Shown piece by piece: positions 6,052 to 8,123 of a stretch of DNA of 8,123 nucleotides. The notes below the pieces were generated by a model. It saw nothing but the letters and a program-made list of their open reading frames with translations. It did not search any database and had not been told where the DNA came from. The stretch's first letter is position 1, and every line of letters starts with the position of its first letter. The DNA is from an uncultured Bacillota bacterium. Lineage in GTDB: Bacteria; Bacillota; Clostridia; Peptostreptococcales; Anaerovoracaceae. Made by a program: the position numbers and the translations under genes. The stretch spans positions 1-8,123 of the forward strand of contig CASEFF010000114.1 in the NCBI GenBank assembly GCA_949287115.1, given 5' to 3'.

Positions 6052-7469
6052 TGGGAGGAGTAATAGGTTTTGTCTCGGAGCATGACTGTGTGATGGATCT
6101 GTTCTTCGGAACGGACTATCACTCGCATCTGGGGACTAAGAACGGAGGGATGTGCGTACTGGGCGAGGACGGTTTTAACCGTTCCATACACAACATAGAG
6201 AACTCGCCTTTCAGGAGCAAATTCGAAGAAGACCTTGAAGAGATGAGCGGAAAAATGGGCATAGGCTCCATAAGCGACGGGGATCCGCAGCCGCTGACGG
6301 TGAGGAGCCGTCAGGGCGATTATGCCATCACGACCGTAGGTCGCATAAACAACAAGGAAGAGATAGTCGCCGAGCTGCTCAAAGAGCGGGCCGGGCAGTT
6401 CATGTCCATGAGCGGAGGCGGCATCAACAACACGGAGCTGGTGGCGGCTCTCGTTTCCACGGGAAAGGACATCATTGACGGCATAAGGATAGCCCAGTCC
6501 AAGATAGACGGCTCCATGACCATGCTCATACTGACGGAGGAAGGGCTCTATGCGGCGAGGGACAAGTACGGCAGGACTCCTCTCATAATAGGTGAAAAGG
6601 ACGGCGGCTACTGCGCCGCATCGGAATCCTTCGCCTTCATAAACGTGGGATACAGGTACAAGCGCGAGCTGGGACCGGCTGAGGTGGCGTTCCTGACTGC
6701 CGACGGCGAGAAGACGGTGGCGGATCCGCAGAATGAGATGAAGATATGCGCCTTCCTGTGGACGTATTTCGGATACACAACGTCTATATACGAGGGAAGG
6801 AACGTGGAGCTGATGCGAAACCGCAACGGAGAGCTGCTGGCTGAAAAGGACGGGGATCTCGACGTGGATTACGTGGCGGGAGTTCCCGACAGCGGTACGG
6901 CTCATGCCCTGGGCTATGCCAACCAGTCGAGGGTGCATTACGCCAGACCGCTGATAAAGTACACGCCTACGTGGCCGAGGAGCTTCATGCCTCAGAACCA
7001 GAAGGCGAGGAACAGGATAGCCAAGATGAAGCTGGTACCTGTTTTCCAGATAATAAAGAACAAGAAGTTCGTGCTGATAGACGACTCCATCGTCAGAGGC
7101 ACCCAGCTTTCCCAGACGGTAAGCTACCTGATAGAGAACGGAGCGAAGGAGATACACGTCCGCTCGGCATGTCCTCCTATCATGTACGGCTGCAAGTACC
7201 TGAACTTTTCGCGTTCCGTCAGCGATCTCGAGCTGATAACGAGACGTGTCATCAGGGACCTCGAAGGACTGGAAGGCGATGAGATATCGCAGGAGCTTCT
7301 GGCCGAATACGCCGACGGCAGCACGGAAAAACACGCCGCCATGGTGGACGAGATAAGAAAGAGGCTCAAGTTCGACAGCCTTAAATTCCAGGCGCTCGAG
7401 GACACCATCGAGGCCATCGGAGTCGATAAATGCAAACTCTGCACGTATTGCTGGGACGGAAGGGAGTAG
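6051..7469 (+). CDS. purF: PurF-type amidophosphoribosyltransferase with a degenerate glutaminase site
   Basis: PurF makes phosphoribosylamine from PRPP, the first committed step. 472 residues, normal length. The start follows AAGGAG (6038-6043) by seven bases and overlaps the purN stop by one base. The C-terminal phosphoribosyltransferase half is intact: GVPDSGTAHALGYA at 277-290, a variant catalytic loop KYTPTWPRSFM at 303-313, and the PRPP loop VLIDDSIVRGT at 341-351. Cys233, Cys381, Cys461 and Cys464 match the four [4Fe-4S] ligands of Bacillus subtilis PurF. The N-terminal Ntn-hydrolase domain has the right fold pattern, but the first residues are M-G-G-V-I-G where the family has C-G-V-F-G after processing, so the nucleophile is glycine. 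The oxyanion HNG is Thr95-Val96-Gly97, the RYxTAG stretch is S75-D76-G77, and the glutamine-contacting Asp is Asn127. I recall similar MGG-starting PurFs in Bacteroides and Clostridia. It is predicted to use free or channelled ammonia. Conserved motifs and operon position argue against a pseudogene. Confidence 0.9.
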   Translation: MGGVIGFVSEHDCVMDLFFGTDYHSHLGTKNGGMCVLGEDGFNRSIHNIENSPFRSKFEEDLEEMSGKMGIGSISDGDPQPLTVRSRQGDYAITTVGRINNKEEIVAELLKERAGQFMSMSGGGINNTELVAALVSTGKDIIDGIRIAQSKIDGSMTMLILTEEGLYAARDKYGRTPLIIGEKDGGYCAASESFAFINVGYRYKRELGPAEVAFLTADGEKTVADPQNEMKICAFLWTYFGYTTSIYEGRNVELMRNRNGELLAEKDGDLDVDYVAGVPDSGTAHALGYANQSRVHYARPLIKYTPTWPRSFMPQNQKARNRIAKMKLVPVFQIIKNKKFVLIDDSIVRGTQLSQTVSYLIENGAKEIHVRSACPPIMYGCKYLNFSRSVSDLELITRRVIRDLEGLEGDEISQELLAEYADGSTEKHAAMVDEIRKRLKFDSLKFQALEDTIEAIGVDKCKLCTYCWDGRE

Positions 7470-7472
7470 AAA

Positions 7473-8123
7473 ATGAAAAAAGCACCACTTACGGATTTAC
7501 TCAAGGCGAACACCTATCCGGGGCGCGGCATATTCATCGGAAAGTCCGATGACGGAAAGTCCGCAGTCATCGCCTATTTCATCATGGGCAGGAGCGTCAA
7601 CAGCCGCAACCGCATCTTTGCGGAGGAAGGCGAGGGCATCAGGACAGAGGCCTTCGACGCTTCCAAGGTCAGCGATCCGAGCCTGATAATATATGCTCCG
7701 GTGAGAGTCATGGGCGAGTCGACCATAGTGACAAACGGCGACCAGACCGATACGGTATACGAGCTGATGTCGGAAGGAAAGACCTTCGAGGAGGCTCTCA
7801 GGACGCGCGAGTTCGAGCCGGACAAACCGAACTACACGCCGAGGATATCGGGCATCGTCAACGTGAAGGACGGAAACTGGGATTTTGCCATGTCCATACT
7901 CAAGAGCGACGACGGCGATCCCGGGCACTGCATCAGAGAGACGTTCGCGTACGAGGACTGCCCTGCCGGAGAAGGCAGGTTCATCCATACGTATGTCGGC
8001 GACGGGGATCCGCTGCCGAGCTACGAGGGTGAGCCTACTAAGGTGACGGTGGAAGGCGGCATAGACGCCTTTACCGATGCAGTTTGGAACGGACTCAACG
8101 AAGACAACAAGGTATCGCTGTTC
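7473..8123 (+). CDS. purO: IMP cyclohydrolase, PurO type, 3'-truncated
   Basis: It is predicted to close FAICAR to IMP, the last step of the pathway. 217 residues are visible and the frame runs off the window; the family is about 200-240 residues, so little is missing. The start follows GGGAG (7462-7466) by six bases and lies three bases after purF. The recognised features are the N-terminal YPGRGIFIGKS (15-25), AYFIMGRSVNSRNRIF (34-49) and the TNGDQTDTVYEL block (87-98), which resembles the TNGxxTD/SNGxxxD region of archaeal PurO (Pfam IMP_cyclohyd, PF07826). This Ntn-like-fold enzyme is unrelated to the N-terminal domain of bacterial PurH. Its presence implies a separate AICAR formyltransferase, probably just downstream. 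No search could be run, so family assignment rests on motif memory and operon position. Confidence 0.85.
   Translation, partial: MKKAPLTDLLKANTYPGRGIFIGKSDDGKSAVIAYFIMGRSVNSRNRIFAEEGEGIRTEAFDASKVSDPSLIIYAPVRVMGESTIVTNGDQTDTVYELMSEGKTFEEALRTREFEPDKPNYTPRISGIVNVKDGNWDFAMSILKSDDGDPGHCIRETFAYEDCPAGEGRFIHTYVGDGDPLPSYEGEPTKVTVEGGIDAFTDAVWNGLNEDNKVSLF

Noticed and set aside
5880..7334. A 484-codon open frame on the minus strand across purN/purF
   Set aside because: Same register effect with purF. The same holds for minus-strand frames at 4325-5428 (purM), 2850-3551 (purE), 3555-4028 (purC) and 7497-7988 (cyclohydrolase). All are explained by avoidance of TTA/CTA/TCA.
6051..7469. purF as a decaying pseudogene because of the lost glutaminase residues
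   Set aside because: The frame is intact over 472 codons, the PRPP loop and cluster cysteines are conserved, codon use is normal, and the gene is coupled to its neighbours. The changes look like a subfamily trait.

Overview
The window is a run of seven plus-strand genes for de novo purine synthesis. It is cut inside the first gene at the 5' end and inside the last gene at the 3' end. Order: purL (3' three quarters), purE, purC, purM, purN, purF, and a PurO-type IMP cyclohydrolase (missing only its C-terminal tip). No mobile element, tRNA, rRNA or CRISPR array is visible. The only non-coding stretch above 60 bases is the 150-base purE-purC spacer.

The organism is most likely an anaerobic Bacillota of the Clostridia type, with fairly high GC. 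The grounds are strong GGAG-type ribosome binding sites, tight packing, a one-chain PurL with a fused C-terminal glutaminase (instead of PurS/PurL/PurQ), a clostridial-type PurE, and a stand-alone PurO-type cyclohydrolase instead of a fused PurH. Codon use is distinctive: arginine is mostly AGG/AGA and isoleucine often ATA despite the GC-rich third positions. The lineage is an inference from pattern; no marker gene is present.

Layout: purL ends at 2916, then a 50-base gap, purE (2967-3461), the 150-base GC-rich repeat-bearing spacer, purC (3621-4328), a 56-base gap, purM (4385-5452), purN (overlaps purM by 4 bases, ATGA), purF (overlaps purN by 1 base, TAATG), and the cyclohydrolase (3 bases after purF). 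The block purM-purN-purF-cyclohydrolase looks translationally coupled.

Together the genes cover phosphoribosylamine formation (PurF), GAR formylation (PurN), FGAM synthesis (PurL), AIR ring closure (PurM), AIR/CAIR carboxyl handling (PurE), SAICAR synthesis (PurC) and final closure of FAICAR to IMP (PurO type). Not seen here: purD, purK, purB and an AICAR formyltransferase. The last is expected nearby, because a PurO-type enzyme only does the final step.

The most notable point is PurF. Its phosphoribosyltransferase half and all four expected iron-sulfur cysteines are intact, but its N-terminal glutaminase domain has glycine where the nucleophilic cysteine should be and has lost other glutamine-site residues. 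It is predicted not to hydrolyse glutamine by the usual mechanism.
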